A stretch of 64,000 nt of DNA from Rhynchospora pubera (lineage: Eukaryota; Streptophyta; Magnoliopsida; Poales; Cyperaceae): positions 1,100,295 to 1,164,294 of the forward strand of contig CM051463.1 of the NCBI GenBank assembly GCA_028095005.1, in the 5' to 3' direction. The position numbers and the translations under genes are program-made. Within the stretch, counting starts at the first letter, position 1, and the number at the start of each line of letters is the position of its first letter. Of this stretch, positions 11,851 to 24,308 are shown in pieces. The notes under the pieces were generated by a model, which was not told the DNA's origin, did no database searches, and worked only from the letters and a program-made list of their open reading frames with translations.

Positions 11851-13550
11851 AATTTAGACCATTTTGAACAATACAAATGTTGTTCTTTTGAATTCAGACC
11901 AGTTTCAACTTGCAACTTGTATACATGCTTGAGTTAAATGCTATTTGTACACTGCTTTAGAATTTATTTTGTTGGGTTATAATTTGTAAATAGAGGAGAA
12001 CAAGCGTGCATAGTGAATGCAAAGGTACAATGTGCATTTGATGAGCAAACTGAAGCTAAAAAGAACACGAAACTTAAACATTCAAGTCAGCTTATTTCTC
12101 TAATTTGATATTGTCTATGAAATACAAGTCAAGTAAATGCCTAAAGAGCAGAGTCCATAAAAAATCGGTACCACACTTGGTACCAAAAACAAGAATAGAG
12201 AAAAGAAACTAAAATAGTAATCACTCCAAAACCATTTCTTCCACCATAATCACTCCATCCCGACCATACTTCATCTAATGGTTGATATTCCAAAATCCAA
12301 AATCATCTTCATGTTCCTCCATATCCTTCATGAAATAACATGCAAGAAATTAGAAAATTTGTAAGAAAACTATTAACAAACTAAGGGATTGTCTGACCAA
12401 AATAAAAAATTAGAAAATTGTACAAAAATAACATTTCTTTCACTTGTTGATTTTGGATCACGTGAAAGAGAATTTGGGCTTCTCTCCAATTGTAAGGAAA
12501 CAATTAACAAACTAAGGGAAAGAAATGTTAGTACTATTCTGAATGCTAGTCCTGGCATTCTGTTACTAGAAAATTATAGACATCTGTAAGACGCTACCAA
12601 AGCTCTGTAAGGTAGGCACAAATGCAAATTGCTATTCAGAAGAAGTATCCACAAAAAAAGGCAAATAAACATGCACCCAATTAATAGTACCTGTCGATAA
12701 TTCTTCGTGATTCAAGGCTTCCAAAGAATCGACTCCCTGACCAGCCAGCACCCAATTAAAAATGCGGGATGAGTAGTAGAATCTTTTTCTGGTATATACA
12801 TAAGTTTTCTTAATTAATTACGTAATTGACAATTTCCATTAAAACCAAAGAACTTACAATATCATCCAGATCACAGACAAACAAAGACACATAATTTAAC
12901 AAATAGAATATAATTCTCTCTTTGAGGAGCTCTTATCTAATAAAATAAATTCCAAAATTGGTGTGAATTAACCAAAATTAAGAACTAATATCTGTTCTTT
13001 CTGACCAGGAAGACCATTACTGGACCTATGACATTAATTTTTTTTAGCTAGAGATAAACAAAAAAAATCTCCAGGGTACTGGTACCAAATCGGACAAAAA
13101 CTAGGGTACGAAATCGGAAGGCTTTCTACAACTAATTCCTACCTGTCACGAAAGGAAGATAGAGAGGCGGAGAGAGACAGCTGCGGAGGAGGAGGTGATC
13201 GCCGTCGAGAGGAATCTAGGCTTTTATTTTTCCTTCGGTCTTTCCTTCGACTGAGGCAAAGAGAGACAGACTTCGACTGAGGCGGAGGTTGCAGCCTTCG
13301 ACTGATGAATCTAGGGTTTTTTCAGATTAGTGCATCGAGAGAGAGAGAGAAAGAGCACGAAAAGCGAATTTGATCGAGAAACTGTGCAATCGAGAGGAGA
13401 TCGAGGCGGAGCCAGAGCGAGCAAGGATACGTATCGGAATGGAGAGACGAAAGCTAGGTTTTCCTCTTTAAAAGCTCACTTGTAGGAGAAGAGAAAGAGG
13501 ATCCGAAGAGGGGAAGAGAATACGAAGCCGTATACGTATACGAGTGATAC
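11851..13550. other. Right half of the MULE, no recognisable gene
   Basis: The sequence is AT-rich to about 13080, then a purine-rich GAGA segment (13140-13520) mirrors the leader-like sequence of the left end. No supported ORF. Confidence 0.45.
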
Positions 13551-13764
13551 GACCTGCGTTTCTTTTTTTTTTGGATGGATTTGAGATCCAGCCGTCCGTT
13601 TGAATTATACGGCTGAGATTACGAGACGTCCACTGGATGGTTTTTATTAACCATCCAGAGGATACGACTCCAAGAAAAGGAGGAGAAAGGAAGTATTTGT
13701 ATAATTAATAAGTTGCATATACGCGTGGCGGCTGCAGAAGAGAGAGACAACTTAGAAAATCTGT

Positions 13765-14045
13765 AACGGTTCTTCCGTAAAAACCGTTATAGTTTTGAAA
13801 ATTATGTTCTGCAACGGTTTATATATAACAACCGTTACTGATTACAATAGATTTTATAACGGTTTTTATATAGAAACCGCTATAGAAGACTTAACGGGTT
13901 TTGTTATTTTTCTTTGACAGAAAAATTATGACGTTTTTTTCAAAATAACCGTTACAAATTAGTCTTCCATCGTTTCACGCGTTGGTTCTGTCATTTTTAT
14001 AACGGGTTTTATTAAAACCGTTACAGATGGTCCGTTACAGAAGGT
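13765..14045. repeat. Right subterminal repeats of the CACTA element
   Basis: Repeated AACGGTTnnTATA and AACCGTTACA motifs mirror those at the left end and stop just before the CACTA terminus. Confidence 0.8.
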
Positions 14046-14452
14046 CTTTTTTGTGGTAGTGTAAAAACCGCTCAAAAATTTTTAAAGATACAAACAAAAG
14101 GAATATTTATTTATGCTTTTAACTTAGTTTTTTTTTGTTGAAGAAGCATACTGTAGTATGAGACTGAAACTTTCACTTCTATTATTTTTATCAGCATAAT
14201 TTTTATGTTTGTATGCCTTTTCCTAACTAGCTTTCGTGAGATTGTTCATTAGTAAAATTTTGTTTATGTAACTATACTGGATAGATCAGTTGTTTGCTGC
14301 ATTATACTTTATACTGAGATCTTCACTTCAATTGCAGTATTTTTGCTAATGCATATATACGTGATATATCACATCTTTTTTTTTGTCCTTTATATTGGAA
14401 TGTAAAAAATAGAGGCAGTCAGGATTGAGCGAAGCTCGATATTCCCCACTAG

Positions 14453-14505
14453 TTACAATAAACTGAGTTGATGTCTCATCAACGAAATGACAGATCAACC
14501 CTGGC
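14453..14505 (+). repeat. Resumption of the NLR upstream copy
   Basis: TACAATAAACTGAGTTGATG followed by a match to GAAATGACAGATCAAC corresponds to 32975-33020, just in front of the NLR pseudogene. It shows that 6295-14452 was inserted into a once-continuous copy. Confidence 0.7.
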
Positions 14506-15335
14506 CTTCGGTCCAAACATATGCCAGTTCTGTCCGAACTGGTGGAATCATGGTCGAGTCTAGAAATGAGTCGTCTAGGTGGCATGTGACTCGCTTGTCA
14601 ATCTGAAATGTGTCCCTAATATCATGAATGAGTCGTCTAGCGCGCATACAACCGTAGAAGTCCTTGCTCAGTCTATCTTTCTTCATTCTTAATCAAACCC
14701 TGTAAAACACAAGTAGAAACATCGATAGAGCCAAATCCAAAAAAATAGCAAATATTTATTAAACGATTTAGAGATTTGGGTACAATTTCGGTGGGAAGTA
14801 CGATCAAAATACCAATAAAAATAAGAGATATCAAAATACTGGCTACTAGAGCTATACATGAAAAGAAGAAACCCGTTTGATCCGTCCAACCCAACTTATA
14901 TTTTAACGGGTTCAAATATTATTCCGATTGGGTCGGATTTTAATTTTACTAACCCGATTGTACTGGATTGGATTATTTTCTTACTCTTAATAATCCATTT
15001 GCACCCGACCCGATTAATTAATTAAATCTTTATAGATCCCACATCCAATATATAGCATTTGTTTTCTCGCAGCGCATACCAGTGACGCCACACAAAACTA
15101 GTTGAGTTGTCTTGAAGACAAGGATTTCTAGACTATTTTATTTATAAATCCATCGATGATCAAATCCTGATTAATCATCAAAGATGACGGTCCATCTGCT
15201 TAGTTATGGCGCATTAATCAATCGTCTTTTATGACAAATAAATAAAATTAATTGTAGCTATTAAAAAAGTCGGTCCAACTTTCAGGAACCGAGAACCGAA
15301 AAGACATGAAATGATAGAAATGTGTTGGAAATTGC
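14506..15335. other. Intergenic sequence, no supported gene
   Basis: The sequence is AT-rich. An 80-codon minus-strand frame at 14673-14915 contains a hydrophobic run, but there is no start context and no family I recognise. ACCCGAT/ATCGGGT motifs at 14920-15030 look like TE remnants. Confidence 0.4.
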
Positions 15336-16152
15336 GGAGTCGTATCCTCTGCCCATCTCATTAAGATGGGCACTCTGCCCATCTCTCGTCCTCGATCGTC
15401 CGATTTAAATAGACGGTTAGATTTACGGTGCTTCATTGATCCCAAAAAAAAAGAAATTTGCCCGCTAAAATGGATACGAATGAGCAGAGTCTTCTGTTTT
15501 CGCACAAACCCAAGGCTTCGTCTCCGTGAGTGTGCCCCTCACTTACCTGAAGCTTCGTCTCCGCTTCGTCCACTGTACCCAATTCAGGTACCTCCTTTAC
15601 GAGCTTGATTTAGTACCACTGAACCATGCTGCGACTGATGGTTGTGATTTTTTCTCAATATCGTGATTCTCCGCTTCATTGTCGATTGTTGAGACTGATG
15701 GTTGTGATTTTTTGAAAACCTTTTTCTATTAATGGACTTGTAGGCTATTGCTTTTCTATGAACGTTGCATATTTTGACTTAGTAACTAATAAGGAAAGAT
15801 TTTGACTCAGCAATCGACAGGTTATAGAAAAATCACAACCATCAGCCTCACCAATTCAGGTACCCAATTTAGGTACCTCCTTTACAGGCACAACCATCCA
15901 GGTATAAGGGTTGAGAATTTCATCTATTAAATGCTTGCTAGAACCTAAAAATTGAATTGTTCATGGTTTACAATTATTATGCATCTAGTATCAAACCAAT
16001 CATTCTGTAACTTTGTTTATAACTTTATATGCTTTGATCTTCTGATTTTTCTTTACCAGTAATATTCTTACTATACCATTTTGGCCTTAATGTGATTTTT
16101 CTATCCAAAGTTAGCCGCACTTGCTAACATTTTTCTTTCAAAATTGAAGATT

Positions 16153-18652
16153 ATGGAAGAACAAAAAGATGATTTTGTACCTCGTTTGGGTATGGAATAT
16201 CCAACAATGGAGGAAGCATGGTCGGCTTGGAGTTACTATGGTGGAAAAATTGGTTTTGGAGTAAGAAAGGGCCGTGACACAAGAAGCAAAATAGATGATG
16301 TAATTATTTCAAAGTTTTTTGTGTGCTCTTGCGAAGGTAAAAGAGGAGTAGACAAGCGAGATCATTTGACGAAAAACACAAGAGCAAAGACGCGGACCGG
16401 ATGTCAAGCTCGTTTACAAATAAAATTAGATAGAAACACCCAAAAGTTCAAAGTTGTGGACTTTGTTTCCGAGCACAACCATCCTCTCCAACCGCCCGAA
16501 GCATGCTATCTAATACCAAGCCGACACAAAGTATCCGAGATAGCAAGCTTTGACATTTAAATAGCCGCTAGTTCGGGAATTAGCCCGAAAGATGCACATG
16601 ATCTTCATAGTAGACAACACGGTGGAATTCGTGGCATTGGTTACACAATGGTGGACCATAATAATTGCTTGAGGAATATAAGAAAGGAAGCAATGCAATA
16701 TGGAGCCGCCGTTGCTATGATCAAGTATCTTGGAAGAAGGAGAGATATCGAATGTTGTTTGGATGGGATGCAAAGATGATTGCATCTTACGCCCGGTTTG
16801 GAGATGTAGTTGTTTTCGATACTACATTTAGCACCAATGATAAAAAGTGGGCGGGTGGTACTTTTGTTGGCTTTAATCATCTAAGAGAGATTGTGATATT
16901 TGGTGCGGCTCTCATGTGTGATCAATCAAGAGAGTCATTTGAATGGGTGTTTACAAAATTTCTCGAAGCACATGGCGGCAAGAAGTCCAACACCATCTTT
17001 ACCGATCAAGATACATCAATTGGGCTTGCTTTAGAGGAAATAATGCCCGATATTAGGCATGGTTTATGTACGTGGCATATTAATCAGAATTGTGTAAAAC
17101 ATTTGTCGACGTTCAATGATAAAGAGAATCACATAACTTCCAAGTTTAATGAATGTTTGTACAGGTACTTTTTTATTTTCATTTTTCTTACTATTATTGT
17201 GTTTACAAATACAAATCTGATGAGGGTACACCTCTTGAGTTGTGGGATATAAATGATTCCAATTTTAATTTGGATTAATAATTAGGTCTGCTATATATCT
17301 GTTTTTTTTAAGTCGTTTAGATTTACAAGTTAGAACTAATTAAACTATTCTTTTATTTTATTTTTTTCTAATAATGTAACTGTAGGTTCTTAAATTAATG
17401 TTTCTTTCGCTACTTCTTTTAGCTAGTTTAAGGTTCTTAATTTGTTAGTATTAATTATGATATTTATGAATTCACTAATGTTGCTATTTTCTTCATGTTA
17501 AGGTATGAAGAGGAAGAGGAGTTCGAGAATGCCATTAAGTTTCTCATGGAACAAGTGAATGACGAGGGCAAGAAGTGGCTAGATTTTATATATAAAAGCA
17601 AAGAAAAGTGGGCGTATTGTTTTTTGAAAGATGCTTACACTTTGGGAATCCGTAGCACACAATCAAGTGAGAGCTTCAACTCAATCTTGAAAGGCTATTT
17701 AAATTGTAAGTTGGATGTGTGTAGATTTATGGAACAATTTGATAGGGTTCTTGAACAAAATCGTGAAAAAGAGATCAAGTCTGAGTATTGGATGAGAAGT
17801 AGACAACCTACACTCAATTTCAATATGCCTATTCTTTGTGGAGCCTCTAATTTGTATACACCCAAAGTGTTCGAGCTATTTCAAGCGGAGGTCGAGTTAT
17901 CCATGTTAGCTCACATAGAATGCCTAGAGGGTAATACATACATGGTGGGTAAGTATGGTCTTGATAATAAAACTCCATACAAGAGTAGACAAGTTGTTTG
18001 GACTCGGGAGGATCAAATGGTTTCATGTTCTTGTAAGAAGTTTGAAAGAGTGGGTATTTTGTGTTGGCATGCATTGAAGGTGTTGGATCGTGAGGATATT
18101 AAGGTGATTCCACCGAGGTACGTTCTCAACCGTTGGACTAGAGCGACAAAAAATGATACCGTTGTGGATATAGAAGGGAGAAGGATAATTGAAGATCCTA
18201 TGTTAGAAGTTAGGAATCGTAAAGCCGATATGTTTCATATAGCAACACCAATAATTGAAGAGTCGGCCCATAATGAAGAAGATGGTCATTTTGTAAGGAA
18301 TAGGTTGATCAAGCTTCAACGAGATTACAAAGAATACAAAAATAAAAAGAATGGTGACGGCAATCCAACTACCGAACCTTCATTCCGCTTAAAGAAGAAA
18401 AATGGCGGTGATAGGCGTTCGAAACGAAAGCCTTCTTGCATTGAGAAAAGGAAAAGAGTCAAGAAAGTAAAAAATAAAACTATCTCAAATAGCCAAGATT
18501 TGATATGGTAAGTTATTTTAGAAAAAATTACATTTGTTCATATATATCTTTTTATCTAATATATATGTTTCAATATTAGGCCGAGTACTAATCCATCTCA
18601 AGATATATCGGAAGGAAATTTGGGGTGCTTTAGTGAACTTGAAGACTTATAG
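16153..18652 (+). pseudogene. FAR1/FHY3-like MULE transposase, three exons, broken
   Basis: In order the product has a FAR1 DNA-binding N-terminus (16153-16557; GMEYPTMEEAWSAWSYYG and EHNHPL motifs), the MULE catalytic domain (FDTTF at about 16817, TDQD at about 17000, CTWHINQN at about 17070, SSESFNSIL at about 17668) and a SWIM zinc finger (CSCKKF..CWH, about 18027-18070). Introns fit at 17165-17502 and 18508-18579, with exon 3 ending at TAG 18650-18652. Two lesions exist. TAA at 16558-16560 lies in frame, because homologous sequence continues directly after it. Near 16725-16740 the frame shifts and several expected residues are missing. The first ATG is 16153; the codons upstream lack one. 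The family supplies MULE transposition and gave rise to the light-signalling factors FHY3/FAR1. The element context makes a transposase, not a domesticated gene, the better reading. Confidence 0.85.
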
Positions 18653-20460
18653 TAAGGGCGTTAAAATAACACAAAATCTATTAAACCCATCTCAAGATAT
18701 ATCGGAGAACGAGTACTAATAATTTATTTATTTACTTGCAGCGGTTTGAGGATTTCAGAACCGTAGACAATATGCCGTGTATCAGTTTGGCCACATTTTG
18801 TAGAGAAGATTAGATAAGAGTAGTATTTTTTTGGGTAACATTTTGTAGAAAACAAATGATAGTGCAAAGACAAGGCAAAGAGTGAGTTGAGGCACGATGC
18901 TTACTTCATGTTTAGAACAAAGTTGCAGTTTATTTTTGAAGGAAACATGCATTTTTGTACCAACATCTCACTAGCTTTGTACCTATGTTTCAGTACCTAT
19001 ACATATGTGATATTGCTTAGTTATAACCAATATGTGCAACTTGCTTGTCAGGACTAAACTTGTATATTGAAACTTGAAAGGGACTAATTATGAACACATG
19101 CTTAGCTAGTACCAACGTCTGAGTAAAGAAACGCATGCTTTTTTATTTTAAGATTTAAAAATAAAATTAAAAGTACAATAATAAAAATAAGCAATTTAAT
19201 CATCACACCATTTGTTATCATGATTTCCTTCAAATAAACTTTAAAATCAGTAATAAAACAAGGCATCTCATACATGTGATAGTTACATATTCTTTACACT
19301 GGCCGTACCAAGTTGGTACTGAGTTGTGTCAACCAATACCAATTCTAGTGTATATAGAGATATTCACTTGAACAAATTTGTACACATAGACCAACATATA
19401 AATACATAGGCTTGCTGGCTACATACTACCCATCTGTTACAATCAGTGGCGGATCTAGAAAAAATATCTAGGTGGGTCTGACAACCTTTGTTTAAGTCTT
19501 CAGCCCCACTTTTGAGTGCTCCAATGACAGAAAAAATTAGCTGGGGCTAAAGGGCGGCTCCAAGGGTTCGACGGCGTGAGGTGGGGCTCTAGCCCCACCC
19601 GCCCCGGTGGTAGATCCGCCCTTGGTTACAATACCATACCCTCTTCAGCTCTGACCTGCAACAAAATCAAAAGCAACAGTTCTAAAGTAATGACTAAAAG
19701 AATGGCATCGAATAGTACTTTGGCTTCTTGCTTTACTGGGTCATGAACCTTAGAGGATAGATGTCACATGCTTTGGATTTGTTTTACCTTATATGTGTTT
19801 AAATTGACCATACAAAAGGCAATTAGGAAATCAAATAAAACCTAGCATTTTGAATGAGTGGCCTTTGCCACCATACCAGTATCTCAGATACTGAGACAAA
19901 AACAATAAAATAAAAAATCACAATAAACGCCCCTCTAAACAGCAATAAAATGGTTGTTTGCAATGAATGAATTGCCTAAGGGACCCATTTGTCCAGGAAA
20001 AAAAAGAAAAAAAATCCAATTATAACAACAAATTACAACCGTAATTGAGCAACTTATCAATTTGGTACCAAATTGACAAAGGTAATTCCAAATAAAAGGG
20101 GCAAAACCTAAGGAGATTCAAACAAGAAATATAACAACAAACAATTACCTCACTCTGTTGATGGAGATGCTTCGAGAGACAGGAGGCGATGCACCATGTC
20201 GAGGAAGTAGTCGCCATGGTAGACCACGGGTCAGGCTGAGGTCGAAGAGCTCGGCCAACAAAGGTCTAGGAGGCCTATTGATCTCTTGGCTGTGGAGATG
20301 ATTCGAGAGAGAGGAGGCGGTGCACCTCGATCGGATCGCAAAGAGAAACGGAGAGAGAGCAATCTAGGTTTTTCTTCTTGCGTGCTCACGAGAGAGAGAG
20401 CGCTGAGCGATCGACTCTGAAACGGAGAAGAAAACTCTTTTTGTTCTGTGTTTTTAAGAA
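18653..20460. other. 3' non-coding part of the MULE
   Basis: AT-rich sequence after the transposase with one hAT MITE (19444-19624). The final ~400 bases before the right terminus are GAGA-rich. No other gene is supported. Confidence 0.5.
19444..19624. mobile_element. hAT-type MITE, 181 bp
   Basis: The ends CAGTGGCGGATCTAG and (other strand) CAAGGGCGGATCTACC are flanked by the 8-bp duplication GTTACAAT (19436-19443, 19625-19632). It has a GC-rich AGCCCCAC-containing interior and no ORF. It is inserted in the MULE, hence younger. Confidence 0.85.
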
Positions 20461-20810
20461 ATAAATAGGGCGCTGTAAATCTAACCATCTATTTAAATCG
20501 GACGATCGAGGACGAGAGATGGGCAGAGTGCCCATCTTAATGAGATGGGCAGAGGATACGACTCCGGAAATTGCAAGCCTTGATCACACTTCTAAGCTGC
20601 CCCGGCCTCTTAATTTGTTTCTGTCGTATTTCATGAGTAAAGATCCACAATCAAATATCAGTAAAAAAAAAAAAAGTCTTTTTTTTTTTGGATAACTAGG
20701 TAGCAGCTACCTAGGGGAATAAAAACAAAAGTTGCTATTGTTTATTTGCCTTTTTGTTGACCCTAACGAGACAAATGCATTAAATTCAATAAAATCACTA
20801 TAACACAAGA

Positions 20811-22003
20811 ACATGGTTTCATCCATCACTACCGAGCCTACCTCCTTCTCTCAAGCTAATTCACATCTTGAGTGGCGTCAAGCTATGAACAATAAGATAA
20901 ATGCTCTTTCCATTAACAATACTTGGACCTAGTTCCTCCCCTTCATAGCACTGAGTGATTGGATGCAAACGGGTATACAAAATCAAAAGACGGTCCGATA
21001 GATCAATTCATTCAAAGCTCGTTTGGTGGCTAAAGGCTTTCATCAACAAGAAGGGATTGACTATTTTGACACATTTAGTTCCGTGGTTCGACCCACAACT
21101 ATTCGTGTAATTCTCTCTATTGTGGTCTCCCAACATTGACCTATTCGACAACTTGATGTGAAAAACACATTTCTTCATGATCGGCTCCATTTGGATAAGG
21201 TGTGGGAAGAAGGAAAGAAGAGAAGAAGTAGGAAGAAATATTGAAAAGTGTGTAACTTTGTGAAGAGTTTGGATTGTTTATAATAAATTTATTCTCTTAT
21301 TTTCTTCTTTCCTTCTTCCCAAATGAAATCCAAACGGAGCCGGTGATATTCAAGAACAAGTGTATATGCATCAACCATACGGTTTTGTTGATTCATCATT
21401 CCCAAATCATATTTGCCTTCTTTCTAAATCACTCTACGGCCTTAAACAATCTCCACGTGTATGGTTCCATAAGCTTAGCTCCGCTCTCTTATCCCTTGAT
21501 TTTCAGGAGTCACAGTATGATCCCTCACTATTCATCTCAAATCATGATAATCATATCACAATAATTCTAATATATATTGATGATATCCTTATAACCGGTA
21601 GAAGTACCTCTCTAGTTTCTAACTTTCTTGATCACCTCCACAAAAAAATTTGCTCTCAAAGATCTTGGCAAACTTCATTACTTTCTGGGTATTGAAGTTT
21701 CATATCTATCCAATGAAATTCATCTTTCACAAAACAAATACATTCTGGACATTATATCCCGAGCAAACTTGACCAAGGCCAAACATTGTGAGTCACCCAT
21801 GACTTCGGCCTCAATCCTTGCCAAGGATGACAGCTCCTCATTTGATAACCCACATCTTTATCGAAGCTTAGTTGGTGCTCTTTAATATGCACACTTACAA
21901 GACCCAACATCTCCTTTGTGGTTAACAAAGTTTTCCAATATATGCAAAACCCAACCAAAAACCACTGGAGTGCTGTCAAAAGGATAATTCGATACCTATG
22001 TGG
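20811..22003 (+). pseudogene. Ty1/Copia pol remnant, reverse transcriptase part
   Basis: Conceptual frames show the start of the Copia reverse transcriptase domain (EWRQAMNNKINAL, FKARLVAKGFHQQEGIDYF), then LYGLKQSPRVWF, the catalytic-loop motif YIDDILITG (about 21575-21600), DLGKLHYFLGIEV and LYRSLVGAL. Stops and frameshifts are scattered through it, including around 20932, 21000, 21140, 21640 and 21884. A MITE interrupts it at 21183-21341. The gag, protease and integrase parts and a 5' LTR are not seen, so it is 5'-truncated. The chain resumes at 23762 after a solo LTR. Confidence 0.85.
21183..21341. mobile_element. Tourist-like MITE copy 3, inside the Copia reverse transcriptase
   Basis: The ends are GGCTCCATTTGGAT and ATCCAAACGGAGCC and the interior matches the other copies. 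It splits the Copia frame between the codons for FLH and GDIQEQVYM. The target duplication is not clear. Confidence 0.75.
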
Positions 22004-23761
22004 TGTTGGAGTTGTGTCCTAGAAATCAATAATTTGATGACTTAAATATTAGTTTATGTTTTGGATGATATTTTATCATCTGTTCCTAGGTTTATTATTG
22101 ACAGATCATTCAGGTTGAGGATCTGAATTGTGGATCTCTGTGGAACATTCTTAAGAATGACAATAATAAATCTAAATGGTTCATAATCTTGATAATTAAC
22201 AAGGAACATTAATTATCATATAAGATTAGTATGCAAGATAAGTGATGATTAAGTTCTACAAATCATAGGTAAAGAGTTACCAACTTAATTGCATATGTAT
22301 ATGTTATGGAACATAGTACAAGACTTGACCCAACGAAATAAACATATGGATTGTGTTATGTGTCATTGTTTATTTCGTTATGATTTTGGTTCTAACCTTG
22401 AGATGTTTATCTTTTCCACATGAGGATAGGTTCAATAAATAATGTCTACCGCTGATTCCCGATGAGGGCTGCTATACGGACTTTATTTATGTTCTCTTGA
22501 ATTGTGCGGGGAAAAGCTAATCATCAAGAAAACCGTATGTCCCTCATTAATTCACTTAGTGAGTGACGATATCTGTTTGGGCCCCTTGATAGAGTTGGAT
22601 CGTATGCGCACAACTAAGCGATCAACTCTAGATCAAGAACCGTATAATCTGCAAGAATGACACATTCCTATCTTGGATTATACGATGATATCGTGAGACA
22701 AAAGAATCAAAATAGAGAAACATTATTATTCTCTCATGCAGGATTGAAATATTGTAGCAGTACACTATTTATGCGAATTGGGAGTCATAACGTGTTGCTA
22801 GATACTGTTTATGATTATTGGAATTAAATAGCGATTTAATTTCATGTCCAACATAGCATAAATCCTCAAAGGGTCACACATAATAAGGTGTTTAACCATA
22901 CGTGCATTATTTATTTATTTGCAACAGTGAGTATTGCAATACATGATAAGTTGATTAATTAATAAAATAACGTTATGGACCGTTATAATTAATTAAATCA
23001 AATGGATCATATAGAAATAAATTAATGCATTGTCTAATCTCTAAATAATTATTGTTAAGTTAATAATTATTTATAAACAACACACTTAATTTAATTAAGT
23101 TAATTGGGCTTTAATTTATTGGTAAATTAAATGTCCAATTTAAGTAGCAATTGAATGGGCCTTTAATTGATTGAATTGAGGCATTAAATAGAAGAGCTAG
23201 TGGCCCAACAAAGCCCACTAGAAGGCCGTCCCTATTAGGGTGGTAGGTGGGGTGGCACACTTGTAATTAGTGTGAACTTTGTGCTAGGGTTTAGAGGCTA
23301 TATAAGGACCTATATGGAGGCTCCTTTGGATGGTTCTCTCTCTCCCTCTCTCCACCTAGCCGCCACCTCCCCATGGTGCGCCGCCCCCCTCTTTCTCTTC
23401 CATTCTATTGCTCATGTGTTGAGCTCTTACTCTTCCACAAATCAATTGGTGAATTATTTGCAAGAAGGGGGAAAGCTTTGGGTTTAGACTTGTTATTCTC
23501 ATCGCTAGCACGATTCGAGAATAACTTGGTTAATACCTTAGTGGACTCGAGGCCAAACATGGAGGAGGCGAAGGAGAGCACCCCATCGGCATCAATGCCT
23601 AGGTCGAGCCATCCAATTACGATATTGGATGAGGTATTGATTTTTCCACCTATCTCTTGTGTCGAATGGCTTTTGTGCATGATCCGATTTTTGTGTGTTG
23701 TTTCGATGGCTAAATTAGTTGTAATTAGCACTAAAAATTGAAAATTACATACTTCCTAACA
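22004..23761 (+). mobile_element. Solo LTR, 1,758 bp, inserted in the Copia remnant
   Basis: It begins TGTTGGAG and ends CCTAACA and is flanked by the 5-bp duplication TGTGG (21999-22003, 23762-23766). The Copia coding sequence is broken between the codons before and after it and reads on across the empty site. A TATA-box-like TATATAAG lies at 23299-23306 with a probable transcript start downstream. No internal region or second LTR is present, so recombination between LTRs is inferred. ORFs at 23272-23741 are LTR sequence, not genes. Confidence 0.8.
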
Positions 23762-24308
23762 TGTGGCTCCACCTCTCATGGTTTGACTTTTCAATCCGAT
23801 CAAACACCTTCTCTTCATACCTATAGTAATGCTGATTGGGCGGATTGCCCGATGACCTTCGATGAACTACGGGGTTCTGCATCTATCTTAATGGCAACCT
23901 AGTTTCTTGTAGTGCCAAGAAACAACCTACGGTGTCTCGCTCAAACACGGAGGCTGAATATAGAAACTTGTCACTTACTTGTGCCGAATTGCTTTGGTTA
24001 CAATACCTTCTCCAAGAGCTACAATTTCCACTACTTGACCCTCCTACCCTTTGGTGTGATAATGTAGGAGCCACTTTTTTGGCATCAAATCCAAGCTTCC
24101 ATGCACGAACAAAACATATCGAGATAGATTACCAATTTGTTCGTGAAAGGATATGTAACAATGAACTTTAAGTACGGTTCATCTCTTCCAAAGATCAGCT
24201 TGCAGATGTCTTCACAAAAGCATCGTCTCTTCCTCGATTTCTTTTTCTCAAGTCCAAGCTCAAAGTTGATAGATCTCCTTTGGCTTGGGGGGGGGGGGGG
24301 GGGGAGGG
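23762..24308 (+). pseudogene. Ty1/Copia RNase H and polypurine tract
   Basis: This continues the interrupted pol: SRSNTEAEYRNLSLTCAELL, LWCDNVGATFLASNP and HARTKHIEIDYQFVRE are typical Copia RNase H motifs (about 23938-24150). Stops occur near 24170 and in the region before 23930. It ends in a G-rich polypurine tract (about 24282-24308, a run of about 17 G followed by AGGG). Confidence 0.85.

Larger units (their letters stand above)
10006..13671. mobile_element. MULE carrying captured exon-like sequence (Pack-MULE-like), 3,666 bp
   Basis: The termini GGAGTCGTATCCTCTGGATG (left) and the same on the other strand (right) are flanked by a perfect 9-bp duplication AAGAAAAGG (9997-10005, 13672-13680), the Mutator signature. 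It lies wholly inside the CACTA element, so it inserted later. Each terminus contains GGATGGTT, its reverse complement, and a related third copy. No transposase is present. The interior has a GC-richer leader (10190-10430), at least one splice-bounded open segment (10939-11176) and a second open stretch near 11680-11850. Confidence 0.85.
7664..14061. mobile_element. Non-autonomous CACTA (En/Spm) element, 6,398 bp
   Basis: The left end begins CACTACCAGAAAAAAG and the right end reads, on the other strand, CACTACCACAAAAAAG. A perfect 3-bp duplication TAA flanks it (7661-7663 and 14062-14064). Many copies of GTAACGGTTAT or its complement lie within about 300 bp of each end, as expected for subterminal transposase-binding repeats. 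No TNP2-type transposase was found inside, so it would need help to move. Its interior holds a minisatellite, unassigned sequence and a complete MULE. Confidence 0.9.
15336..20565 (+). mobile_element. MULE with FAR1/MURA-type transposase, 5,230 bp
   Basis: The termini GGAGTCGTATCCTCTGCCCA and its complement are flanked by a perfect 9-bp duplication GGAAATTGC (15327-15335, 20566-20574). The inverted repeats extend about 105 bp. Each contains GCCCATCT, its reverse complement after a 5-base loop, and a third direct copy. It encodes a transposase on the plus strand and hosts a small hAT MITE. The perfect duplications and near-identical ends suggest fairly recent insertion. Confidence 0.92.

Noticed and set aside
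14673..14915. 80-codon minus-strand frame with a hydrophobic segment, considered as a transferred organelle gene
   Set aside because: Does not match any plastid or mitochondrial protein I know; hydrophobicity can come from AT-rich sequence.
23272..23741. Possible gene with TATA box
   Set aside because: Lies within the solo LTR; the TATA box is the LTR promoter and the frames have no domain.
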